A model generated the notes under the pieces. It was not told the origin of the DNA, made no database searches, and saw only the letters and a list, made by a program, of their open reading frames with translations. From NCBI GenBank assembly GCA_964533965.1, contig CAZHNN010000012.1, positions 14,265 to 78,264 of the forward strand: 64,000 bases of DNA, given 5' to 3'. Source of the stretch: RGIG3178 sp964533965. GTDB taxonomy: Bacteria; Bacillota; Clostridia; Christensenellales; QAND01. This document shows, in pieces, positions 25,842-34,086 of the stretch (position 1 is its first letter; each line of letters begins with the position of its first letter). Made by a program: the position numbers and the translations under genes.

Positions 25842-26644
25842 GCATTTCGACTGCAACTTTCTTTACCAAACTGCAGACAGAAGAGACATTATTGCACATA
25901 GCGGAACTTGGAGCAAGCAGCTATGAGGCATTCCTCAGCGGTTTTTTAGAATACGAGCGGGAGTTCATTGACGATCTTTACAAACGCCAGAGCTCTCTGG
26001 GGCTTCAATGCACCGCATTGCATACCCTTGGAAGCCAGTTCGAGCCGCAGTTGTTCTCCATCGCGCAAAGACAGCGGCAAGGTGCGGAATATGTTTTTCT
26101 AAAGACCCTGGAGGGCGCTGCCAGACTTCAGGCGCCGTTGTATGTGATGCATGGCCTGTTCCACCTTAAGCGAAGCGCGATGAATCCCAACTTCGAACGA
26201 TGGGGCCAACGTCTTTCTGAGCTTTGCAGGATAGCTTCGTCCTTCGGCGTTCGGCTGACGCTGGAAAATGTACATTGGTGCATGTATGCAAGAAACGGGC
26301 TTGCTACGCTTCTAGAACCCTTCGTTTTGGACAGCGGCCTTGGGTATACGCTGGACGTCAAGCAGGCGATGCAATCCGGCGATTCCGTGGAATCCTATCT
26401 GCAGGACATGGGAGAGCGGCTGTGCAACGTACACCTGTGTGATGTGATCATGCGTGGTGACGAGATGGACACCTGTTTGCCCGGCCGGGGAAAGGTCGAT
26501 TTTACGGCTTTGGCTGAAGCGATAAAAAGACAAAACCCGAAAGCATCCGTCACGATGGAGGTCTATGCACCGGATTACCGCTCGATGGACGAGTTAAAAC
26601 AATCGTATCAATGGCTCTGTGGAATCTTCGCAGAGATTCAATAA
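25832..26644 (+). CDS. sugar phosphate isomerase/epimerase-like TIM-barrel protein
   Basis: Xylose-isomerase-like (AP endonuclease 2 superfamily) TIM barrel of 270 residues. Metal and substrate blocks occur in order: HGLFHLKR, LTLENVHW (Glu), GYTLDVKQA (Asp), NVHLCDV (His), CLPGRGKVDF, and SVTMEVYAPD (Glu). The substrate cannot be deduced. The start at ATG 25832 lies inside the end of the EutT-like gene, and pgi follows 13 nt after the stop, so the three are probably cotranscribed. Confidence 0.82.
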   Translation: MQVGISTATFFTKLQTEETLLHIAELGASSYEAFLSGFLEYEREFIDDLYKRQSSLGLQCTALHTLGSQFEPQLFSIAQRQRQGAEYVFLKTLEGAARLQAPLYVMHGLFHLKRSAMNPNFERWGQRLSELCRIASSFGVRLTLENVHWCMYARNGLATLLEPFVLDSGLGYTLDVKQAMQSGDSVESYLQDMGERLCNVHLCDVIMRGDEMDTCLPGRGKVDFTALAEAIKRQNPKASVTMEVYAPDYRSMDELKQSYQWLCGIFAEIQ

Positions 26645-26657
26645 GGAGAAGGCGACC

Positions 26658-28055
26658 ATGAAGGAAGAAATGATGCGCATTTCGCTGGACATCAGCGGAA
26701 TGATGAAGGACACTGCAGGCGATTTCGGATTTACCGCAGCGGATCTGGAAGACGGCTGCTTTGAAACGGCGGCTAAGCGCATGCGCAATAAGCGCAGCGA
26801 GATGGCATTCCGTGATCTGCCTTTCAACCAGGGCGAGATCGTGGAGCAGATATTAACGGAAGCAAAGCGCGTTCGGGAAAAATTCGATACCTTTGTCGTT
26901 TTGGGTATCGGCGGAAGTGCTTTGGGCCCCATGGCGGTGCAGCAGGCGCTCAACCACCTGAGGTACAACGAGCTTCCTGCACAAAAGCGCGGCGTCCCGC
27001 GCCTGTATGTGGAGGACAACGTCGATCCCGTAAGGATGAGCTCGCTTCTGGATGTCATCGACCTGGAACGCACCTGCTTTAACGTCATCAGCAAAAGCGG
27101 CAAGACCAGCGAGACGATGGCGCAGCTGTTGATCGTGACCGATCTTTTGCAAAAGCGCGGATTGCCTTTAAAAGAGCATATCATCGCGACAACAGACAAG
27201 TCAGACGGGCTTCTGATCAAGATAGCAAAGCAATATGAGATGCCGACTTTCTATATCCCGGACGGTGTTGGCGGCAGATTTACCGAGCTGACACCCGTAG
27301 GGCTGTTGGCTGCGGCGGTCTGTGGCATCGATATCAAGCAGCTGCTCGCGGGCGCCGCGTTCATGGAGAGCAGGCTCCAAAGCGACAAGCCGATGGAGAA
27401 CATCGCGTATCTCGACGGAGCGCTTCAATACCTGTGCATGCGCCGCGGCATCAACATCTCGGTATTCATGCCGTATTCCGATTCCTTAAAGCTCATGGCA
27501 GACTGGTACGCGCAGCTTTGGGCGGAATCGCTGGGCAAGCAATACGATCTTGACGGGAAAACAGTCAACGTCGGACAAACACCCGTTAAAACCCTGGGCG
27601 TCACCGACCAGCACTCGCAGAACCAGCTTTATATGGAAGGACCATATGATAAGGTAATCACGTTCTTGTGCGTGGAGGACTACGGAGTGGATGTCATGAT
27701 CGCGCATGGGTATGAAGAGATCCCGGATGTGGCGTTCCTAGGCGGGCACAGCATGCAGGAGCTGATCCAGGCGGAGCAGTACGCCACAAGCTATGCGCTC
27801 ACACGGATGAAGCGGCTGCACAAGAGCATTATATTGCCAAAGATCAACGCGTTCACCATTGGCCAGCTGCTGTATATGCTCGAAATGGAGACGGCTTTTG
27901 TGGGCGAATTGCTCAACATCAACGCGTTTGACCAGCCGGGTGTCGAAGAGGGCAAGAACGGCACCTATGCATTGTTTGGCAAGAAGGGCTTTGAGAAGAA
28001 GCGCGAAGAGATGGAGAGAGCAAGACAACAGGGAAGCGCTTACCGGATATATTAA
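26658..28055 (+). CDS. pgi: glucose-6-phosphate isomerase
   Basis: Interconverts glucose 6-phosphate and fructose 6-phosphate in glycolysis. The 465-residue protein contains VLGIGGSALGPMAVQQAL, the phosphate-binding VISKSGKTSETMAQ, the PGI signature region around GVTDQHSQNQL, and the C-terminal NINAFDQPGVEEGK with the conserved Lys. The ATG at 26658 has AAGGAGAAGG upstream. It is the Bacillus-type short PGI. Confidence 0.95.
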   Translation: MKEEMMRISLDISGMMKDTAGDFGFTAADLEDGCFETAAKRMRNKRSEMAFRDLPFNQGEIVEQILTEAKRVREKFDTFVVLGIGGSALGPMAVQQALNHLRYNELPAQKRGVPRLYVEDNVDPVRMSSLLDVIDLERTCFNVISKSGKTSETMAQLLIVTDLLQKRGLPLKEHIIATTDKSDGLLIKIAKQYEMPTFYIPDGVGGRFTELTPVGLLAAAVCGIDIKQLLAGAAFMESRLQSDKPMENIAYLDGALQYLCMRRGINISVFMPYSDSLKLMADWYAQLWAESLGKQYDLDGKTVNVGQTPVKTLGVTDQHSQNQLYMEGPYDKVITFLCVEDYGVDVMIAHGYEEIPDVAFLGGHSMQELIQAEQYATSYALTRMKRLHKSIILPKINAFTIGQLLYMLEMETAFVGELLNINAFDQPGVEEGKNGTYALFGKKGFEKKREEMERARQQGSAYRIY

Positions 28056-28085
28056 GAAGAACGGAACGATACGAGCAAAGAAAAA

Positions 28086-28111
28086 CGGGGAGGCGGAATC
28101 GCCTCCCCGGT
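28086..28111. terminator. GC-rich hairpin between pgi and the dCMP deaminase gene
   Basis: Stem CGGGGAGGCG/CGCCTCCCCG with loop GAAT. It is preceded by AAAAA, which reads as TTTTT for the minus-strand gene. On the plus side the T-tract is poor (GTGCGTTT). It probably terminates the convergent transcripts. Confidence 0.65.
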
Positions 28112-28136
28112 GCGTTTAGATGATTGGTGCACCTAT

Positions 28137-28610
28137 TCAATCGCATTCGCCTGAACGGGTGTAATTTTCCACGAGTATCCCCGCCGTTGTGAGGATCTCC
28201 ATTGCGAACTCATCGGGATAACTGTGCTCGTACACGATGCGAGCGATGCCTGCATTGACGATCATCTTGGCGCAGATGGAGCAGGGCTGGTTGGTACAAT
28301 ACAGCGTGGCTCCCTGGATTGATACGCCAAGCTTGGCTGCCTGTATAATCGCGTTCTGCTCCGCATGGATGGCGTAGCACAATTCGTGCCTGGTGCCGGA
28401 GGGGATGTTCAGCTTGCGCCGCATGCATTCGCCCTTCTCAACGCAGCTCGATGAACCTGCCGGGGCGCCGTTGTATCCGGTTGTCAGTATCCGCTTGTCC
28501 CGAACTATCACAGCCCCGATCTTGCGGTTTTCCTGATAACAGCTTGACCAGGTGCCAATCAACGTCACCAATTCCATAAAACGAGCATCCCATTTATCAA
28601 ACGTTGCCAT
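28137..28610 (-). CDS. dCMP deaminase (ComEB family)
   Basis: Zinc cytidine/deoxycytidylate deaminase that supplies dUMP for dTMP synthesis. The 157-residue protein has the zinc motifs HAEQNAI (His/Glu) and PCSICAKM (two Cys), plus CVEKGECMRRK near the nucleotide site. The ATG at 28610 (MATFDKWDARFM) has AAGGGGG upstream. It matches the ComEB/dCMP deaminase type rather than riboflavin or tRNA deaminases. Confidence 0.9.
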   Translation of the reverse strand: MATFDKWDARFMELVTLIGTWSSCYQENRKIGAVIVRDKRILTTGYNGAPAGSSSCVEKGECMRRKLNIPSGTRHELCYAIHAEQNAIIQAAKLGVSIQGATLYCTNQPCSICAKMIVNAGIARIVYEHSYPDEFAMEILTTAGILVENYTRSGECD

Positions 28611-28635
28611 ACAGCAAACCCCCTTTTCCGATCTC

Positions 28636-28664
28636 ATTATATGGAACACCGACGAAACACGCAA
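28636..28664 (-). promoter_or_regulatory. promoter of the dCMP deaminase gene
   Basis: Minus-strand TTGCGT (28659-28664), 17-nt spacer, TATAAT (28636-28641). Confidence 0.7.
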
Positions 28665-28773
28665 TGAGTTTTTAAATTCGAAGAAATAGCTTGATATTAG
28701 AAGAATAAAAGAGCATGAGGCAGTAAATTATAAGATATCAGGAACATATGGGCAAATTTGGATGAAAATGCAG

Positions 28774-28802
28774 TTGCAAGAAATGGTAGCGTTGTCTATA
28801 TT
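28774..28802 (+). promoter_or_regulatory. promoter of groES-groEL
   Basis: TTGCAA (28774-28779), 17-nt spacer, TATATT (28797-28802). The CIRCE element starts about 10 nt further on. Confidence 0.75.
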
Positions 28803-28811
28803 ATACATGTA

Positions 28812-28838
28812 TTAGCACTCGGCTAATATGAGTGCTAA
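28812..28838 (+). promoter_or_regulatory. CIRCE element (HrcA operator) of groESL
   Basis: TTAGCACTC, nine-nt spacer, GAGTGCTAA: a perfect match to the HrcA operator. HrcA is encoded at 41.9 kb in this window. Confidence 0.97.
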
Positions 28839-28876
28839 CAATTTTCCAAAGCTATCAATAAACAGGAGGGATATTT

Positions 28877-29164
28877 ATGAAAGTTAGACCGTTGGGCGAA
28901 ATGGTGCTGTTAAAACCGGTCGAACAAGAACAAGTCTCCACGGGTGGAATCATCATACCAGATACTGCGAAGGAAAAGCCGATGATGGCGATGGTCGTTG
29001 CAGTCGGGCCCGGCGGTATGGTGGACGGGAAAGAGATCGTTATGTCGCTTAAAGAAGGCGATAAGGTCATCTACCGCCGTTATGCAGGTACCGAATTGAA
29101 GCTGGACGGAAAAGATTATGTCATGACGCGCCAGAGCGAGATCATTGGCGTCGTCGAAGACTGA
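28877..29164 (+). CDS. groES: co-chaperonin GroES
   Basis: Ten-kDa lid of the GroEL chamber. The 95-residue protein has MKVRPLGEMVLLKPVEQEQ, the mobile loop STGGIIIPDTAKEKP, and the C-terminal YVMTRQSEIIGVVED. The ATG follows AGGAGGG. It is controlled by the CIRCE element upstream. Confidence 0.97.
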   Translation: MKVRPLGEMVLLKPVEQEQVSTGGIIIPDTAKEKPMMAMVVAVGPGGMVDGKEIVMSLKEGDKVIYRRYAGTELKLDGKDYVMTRQSEIIGVVED

Positions 29165-29177
29165 GGAGGAAGCAACG

Positions 29178-30800
<1,623 letters not shown>

Positions 30801-30814
30801 GAGATGTTCGGCTA

Positions 30815-30873
30815 GACCGTATTCATACGGTCGGACCGTATGAATACGGTCGGACGTATACATACGGTCGGGC
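30815..30873. repeat. three tandem self-complementary repeats behind groEL
   Basis: Units ACCGTATTCATACGGT (30816-30831), ACCGTATGAATACGGT (30835-30850) and ACGTATACATACGGT (30854-30868) are spaced by CGG. Each is palindromic, and unit 1 extended to 18 nt is the exact reverse complement of unit 2. No T-run follows, so it is not a standard terminator; a normal one comes later at 30896. Confidence 0.9.
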
Positions 30874-30895
30874 CGACTTCTTATAGATTCAATGA

Positions 30896-30920
30896 AAAAT
30901 CCCGCTTTTGCGGGATTTTT
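30896..30920 (+). terminator. intrinsic terminator of groESL
   Basis: Stem AAAAATCCCGC/GCGGGATTTTT with loop TTTT, then CATTAT. The symmetrical A and T runs could also end the minus-strand gene beyond. Confidence 0.88.
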
Positions 30921-30956
30921 CATTATCCGTTTGAAGCTTGCTTATCAGTATAAGAC

Positions 30957-31358
30957 CTACGATACCGTTGGTGGCTGAATTTGGCTTCCTGTTTGCTGTT
31001 TTGCCAAGAAATACTGCGTCTTGATGACTCTGGATAGAAGAGCGATACACCGCGCATTGGTAAAGGATCCCGGCATAGAACTGACAAGAGTGGTCAGCGC
31101 GACAGACCGATGCTGCGTGAGAGCGGAGTTGAGAAGGTTGCGTATCCCGTGTTCCACAGCGGATACGGATACATTGAAGGATTTGGCGACACGGGGATAC
31201 AGGTCTGTGCTCAAGTGCTTTGTGGCTTGCTTATCCAGAATCGTCCAATGGATTGCATGCGCCAAATAGTGAAAACCGGCGTATTGTGGGGAAAGGCCGT
31301 AATCGATAAGACAGCTCTCAAGAAAAGTGAAGAGTGACAGTGTAGCCTGCTGGCTCAT
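30957..31358 (-). CDS. stand-alone Spo0A C-terminal (DNA-binding) domain protein
   Basis: The 133-residue protein resembles only the Spo0A effector domain: LIDYGLSPQYAGFHYLAHAI, TKHLSTDLYPRVAKSFNVS and the recognition-helix region SAVEHGIRNLLNSA correspond to the sigma-A-activating DNA-binding domain. There is no receiver domain, so it cannot be controlled by phosphorylation like Spo0A. The ATG at 31358 has GAGGTGG close by; an upstream MKRGG start lacks one. The last 35 residues are unlike Spo0A. It could be a decoy, an antagonist, or a mobile-element regulator; function is unknown. Confidence 0.7.
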   Translation of the reverse strand: MSQQATLSLFTFLESCLIDYGLSPQYAGFHYLAHAIHWTILDKQATKHLSTDLYPRVAKSFNVSVSAVEHGIRNLLNSALTQHRSVALTTLVSSMPGSFTNARCIALLSRVIKTQYFLAKQQTGSQIQPPTVS

Positions 31359-31399
31359 ACAACCACCTCTTTTCAAAATCCGTCTCCATTGGTTTTATA

Positions 31400-31429
31400 A
31401 AGATAGATAATAAAGCAAATAGTGGTCAA
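31400..31429 (-). promoter_or_regulatory. candidate promoter of the Spo0A-C-like gene
   Basis: Minus-strand TTGACC (31424-31429), 18-nt spacer, TATCTT (31400-31405). The -35 is good and the -10 is moderate. A single Spo0A-box-like TTTGTCGTA lies further out at 31489-31497. Confidence 0.4.
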
Positions 31430-31613
31430 TTAAAACAATTATATCAGCAAATATACATAGACGGCAAGAACAATACATATGCTGCAGATTTGTCGTAGGG
31501 ACAACACTTTAGGCGCTTCATGACGGATTCATTGTGGCTATTTCAAACTTGCCAATAGTCGAGATTTGTGGGAGAATATCGAAATATGAGCGAACGGATT
31601 GAGGTCGTAAACC

Positions 31614-32522
31614 ATGAGCAGTAGTCGCAAAATGCGATTGGCGGAAGGAATGCTGTTGCTTACCGCTATGATATGGGGCAGCGGATTCGTAGTGATGAAA
31701 AATGCATTGGACTGGATGCCCGTGCACTTCTTGCTGGGGATGAGGTTTCTCATTGCCGCGATCATCATGTCGGCGTTCCTTTTTAAGCGGCTGAAGAAAC
31801 AAAGCCTTCGAGACATCATCCGCGGTTGTTTGCTAGGTGTGGTGATGTATGCAGCCTATGCCGTTCAAACCTATGGCCTCATGTATACGACCGCAGGGCA
31901 GAATGCCTTTCTGACAGCCATCTATGTTGTACTCGTACCGCTTCTCGTCTGTGCGTACAGCCGCAAGCGCGCGACGGCTTTACAGGTATCGGCAGCCGTC
32001 CTCTGTCTTGTCGGCATTGGGCTTTTGGCATTAAAAAACGATTTTTCCATAGGCATCGGAAACGCCCTGTCACTTCTGTGTGGCATCCTATATGCCGTAC
32101 ACATCGTGATGGTGAACTATTTTTCCGAAAAGACCGATCCGCTGGTATTGACGGCCATGCAGTTCAATGTATCCGGGATTTTGGGGCTGTTCAGTTTTTT
32201 GTTGTTTGAAAAGCCTCCGGCGCAGTTGTCCGGCAACGCCCTGTTTTCAATCGTATACCTTGCCGTCGTGGGCACGCTATTCGCGCTGACGATGCAGAAC
32301 GTTGGTATACGCTATGCCGACCCCTCGCACGCGTCACTGATCATGGGAATGGAATCGCTGTTCGGCGCCGTTTTCGGCAGCATATTTTTGAGCGAACCCA
32401 TCACGCTGCGGATGTTTTTCGGCTGCGCGCTGATCCTGTGTTCGATCGTGCTCTCCGAGTTGCGTATTTCGGGAATACAGAAGCGAAAAGAGAAGGAAGA
32501 GACTGTGCTAGAACAGGTTTAG
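31614..32522 (+). CDS. EamA-family (DMT superfamily) transporter
   Basis: Membrane permease of 302 residues with ten predicted helices in two EamA repeats: first LTAMIWGSGFVVMKNAL, second LLCGILYAVHIVMVNYF. The C-terminal tail is basic and charged (QKRKEKEE). EamA proteins export or import amino acids, nucleobases or other metabolites, and the substrate is not evident here. It is preceded by a 255-bp AT-rich intergenic stretch. Confidence 0.88.
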   Translation: MSSSRKMRLAEGMLLLTAMIWGSGFVVMKNALDWMPVHFLLGMRFLIAAIIMSAFLFKRLKKQSLRDIIRGCLLGVVMYAAYAVQTYGLMYTTAGQNAFLTAIYVVLVPLLVCAYSRKRATALQVSAAVLCLVGIGLLALKNDFSIGIGNALSLLCGILYAVHIVMVNYFSEKTDPLVLTAMQFNVSGILGLFSFLLFEKPPAQLSGNALFSIVYLAVVGTLFALTMQNVGIRYADPSHASLIMGMESLFGAVFGSIFLSEPITLRMFFGCALILCSIVLSELRISGIQKRKEKEETVLEQV

Positions 32523-32583
32523 AGTTCCAGCATTTGGTAAAAATGGCTCCGATAGGGAATTACCCCCCGATCGGAGGGATAGT

Positions 32584-33099
32584 GTGGACTTCAAACCGTT
32601 GCTGATGGCGCTGGTCGCCGTCTTTAGCGCAGGCGGCACTCCGGTGCCGGATCAAATGCAGGTGCCAACACCTACTGCGTATGTTCAACAAGCCGAGTTG
32701 GAATCGCAGGTATTGGCGTTTTCTACTTCCGGCGAAGAGTATGCCTATACTGAGGCGGACGTGGAGGCGCTGGCGCGCATCGTATATTGGGAGGCGCGCG
32801 GTGAGCGCGAACAGGGGCAGATAGCGGTTGCCAATGTCGTGCTGAACCGCGTTCGGGATACGCGATGGCCTGACACCATTCAAAAGGTGATAGCCCAAAA
32901 GTCGCAGTTCACGCCATATGGGAACAAACGGTATTTTAAAGTCAGGATTCCAAAACATTTTTATAACGTTGCCATACGTGCGCTGGAGGGAGAGAAGGCA
33001 ATCCCCGACAGCTATTGCTACTTTTCAGTCGGCAAACAATCGCGATATGCAAAGGATTTCATCAGGATCGGAAACCATTATTTCGGCAAACCTAAATGA
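32584..33099 (+). CDS. SleB/CwlJ-type cell wall hydrolase
   Basis: The 171-residue protein has a short hydrophobic N-terminus (LLMALVAVFSAGG) that may serve as secretion signal, a linker, and a Hydrolase_2 domain (about 55-170) with ALARIVYWEARGEREQGQIAVANVVLNRV, including the catalytic Glu of the SleB family, then QFTPYG and GNHYFG. Such enzymes cleave cortex or wall peptidoglycan, often during spore germination, but housekeeping wall hydrolases of this family also exist. The start is GTG 32584 behind GGAGGG. Confidence 0.85.
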   Translation: MDFKPLLMALVAVFSAGGTPVPDQMQVPTPTAYVQQAELESQVLAFSTSGEEYAYTEADVEALARIVYWEARGEREQGQIAVANVVLNRVRDTRWPDTIQKVIAQKSQFTPYGNKRYFKVRIPKHFYNVAIRALEGEKAIPDSYCYFSVGKQSRYAKDFIRIGNHYFGKPK

Positions 33100-33153
33100 G
33101 CTATCCATATTCCTCTGCCTGTTAGCCGTTTCACAAAATCCGACAATCATTGC

Positions 33154-33182
33154 TTGCAAATTGTGAAAGAAATTTGTACAAT
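33154..33182 (+). promoter_or_regulatory. promoter of pgsA
   Basis: TTGCAA (33154-33159), 17-nt spacer, TACAAT (33177-33182). Confidence 0.7.
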
Positions 33183-33217
33183 TATTGTCAAAAGTGTCAG
33201 ATAAGGGGTGAAAGGCG

Positions 33218-33811
33218 TTGCAAACCAAACGCAGTTACATTCAATATGTGCCCAATGCGTTAACCGTACTGCGCCTTTTGTTAATTCCCCTTTTCCTGTA
33301 TGCTTTCTTCAAGCCCGATTTTATATTGGCGGACAGGCTGTTTTCGCTATGCGTCTTTGTCTTTGCAAGCCTGACAGACCTTTTGGACGGTTATATTGCC
33401 AGAAAGTACAACGCCATCACGAATTTCGGTCGCTTGGCTGATCCTGCGGCAGACAAACTGATGGCGATATCGGCTCTTTTCGGCCTGACTATCATCGGCC
33501 GGCTGCCACTTTTGTTCGTCATACTTGTGCTTGTCAAAGAGAGCCTGATGCTCATTGGGGGCTATATCATGCTCAAATACCGCTTCGTGGTATATTCCAA
33601 GTGGTACGGGAAGGCAGCGGCATTTGTGATGGCGCTGGGCATTGCGATGACGTTCTGGAGCGGATTTGTTCCCTGGAACTTGTACCTGCTGTACATCAGC
33701 CTGGTACTGGCGTATTATTCGCTCATCCACTATGCAATGCTGGCGATTAAGCAGATCAGGGAAGTGAAGCGGAATCCGGACAATCCCCGGGATTTATATG
33801 CAGAGCATTGA
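33218..33811 (+). CDS. pgsA: CDP-diacylglycerol-glycerol-3-phosphate 3-phosphatidyltransferase
   Basis: Makes phosphatidylglycerol phosphate at the membrane. The 197-residue protein has the CDP-alcohol phosphotransferase motif D-x2-D-G-x2-A-R-x8-G-x3-D-x3-D as DLLDGYIARKYNAITNFG and then RLADPAADK, and about five membrane helices. The start is TTG 33218 behind AAGGGGTG. The close PNALTVLRLLLIP N-terminus favours PgsA over cardiolipin or phosphatidylserine synthases. Confidence 0.9.
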   Translation: MQTKRSYIQYVPNALTVLRLLLIPLFLYAFFKPDFILADRLFSLCVFVFASLTDLLDGYIARKYNAITNFGRLADPAADKLMAISALFGLTIIGRLPLLFVILVLVKESLMLIGGYIMLKYRFVVYSKWYGKAAAFVMALGIAMTFWSGFVPWNLYLLYISLVLAYYSLIHYAMLAIKQIREVKRNPDNPRDLYAEH

Positions 33812-33835
33812 CTTTTCTGGGCGATTTTGTATAGA
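33808..33835 (+). promoter_or_regulatory. promoter of the T-box leader and valS
   Basis: TTGACT (33808-33813), 16-nt spacer, TATAGA (33830-33835). It overlaps the last codons of pgsA. Confidence 0.65.
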
Positions 33836-33849
33836 ATAATATAACATTC

Positions 33850-34070
33850 AGGCAATGACCGGAAGGAGTATGCAAGAGCCGGCCACAAGAGAGGCGGTCC
33901 CGTGGCTGAAAGGGCCGCTTGGAAATGGCATGCAGAAAGTCGTCCGTGAGCCGATGCGATTTGCCGTAGGCGGGCGTTAACCGCATAACGAGGGGCGGAG
34001 TATCTCCGCCTGAACAAAGGTGGTACCACGAAGCCGGCTTCGTCCTTTGAAGGACTGCGCCGGCGTTTTT
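33850..34070 (+). promoter_or_regulatory. T-box riboswitch upstream of valS
   Basis: The conserved T-box core AGGTGGTACCACG lies at 34018-34030, followed by the terminator hairpin 34033-34070 (GCCGGC arms around GTCCTT/AAGGAC, then GTTTTT). The region upstream is strongly structured: GTATGC near 33868 can pair with GCATGC near 33929, and GGGGCGGAGTATCTCCGCC forms a hairpin before the T-box. Uncharged tRNA-Val should favour the antiterminator and allow valS transcription. I could not place the specifier codon securely; Val is inferred from the gene that follows. Confidence 0.93.
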
Positions 34071-34086
34071 AATTGGAGGGAAGAGC

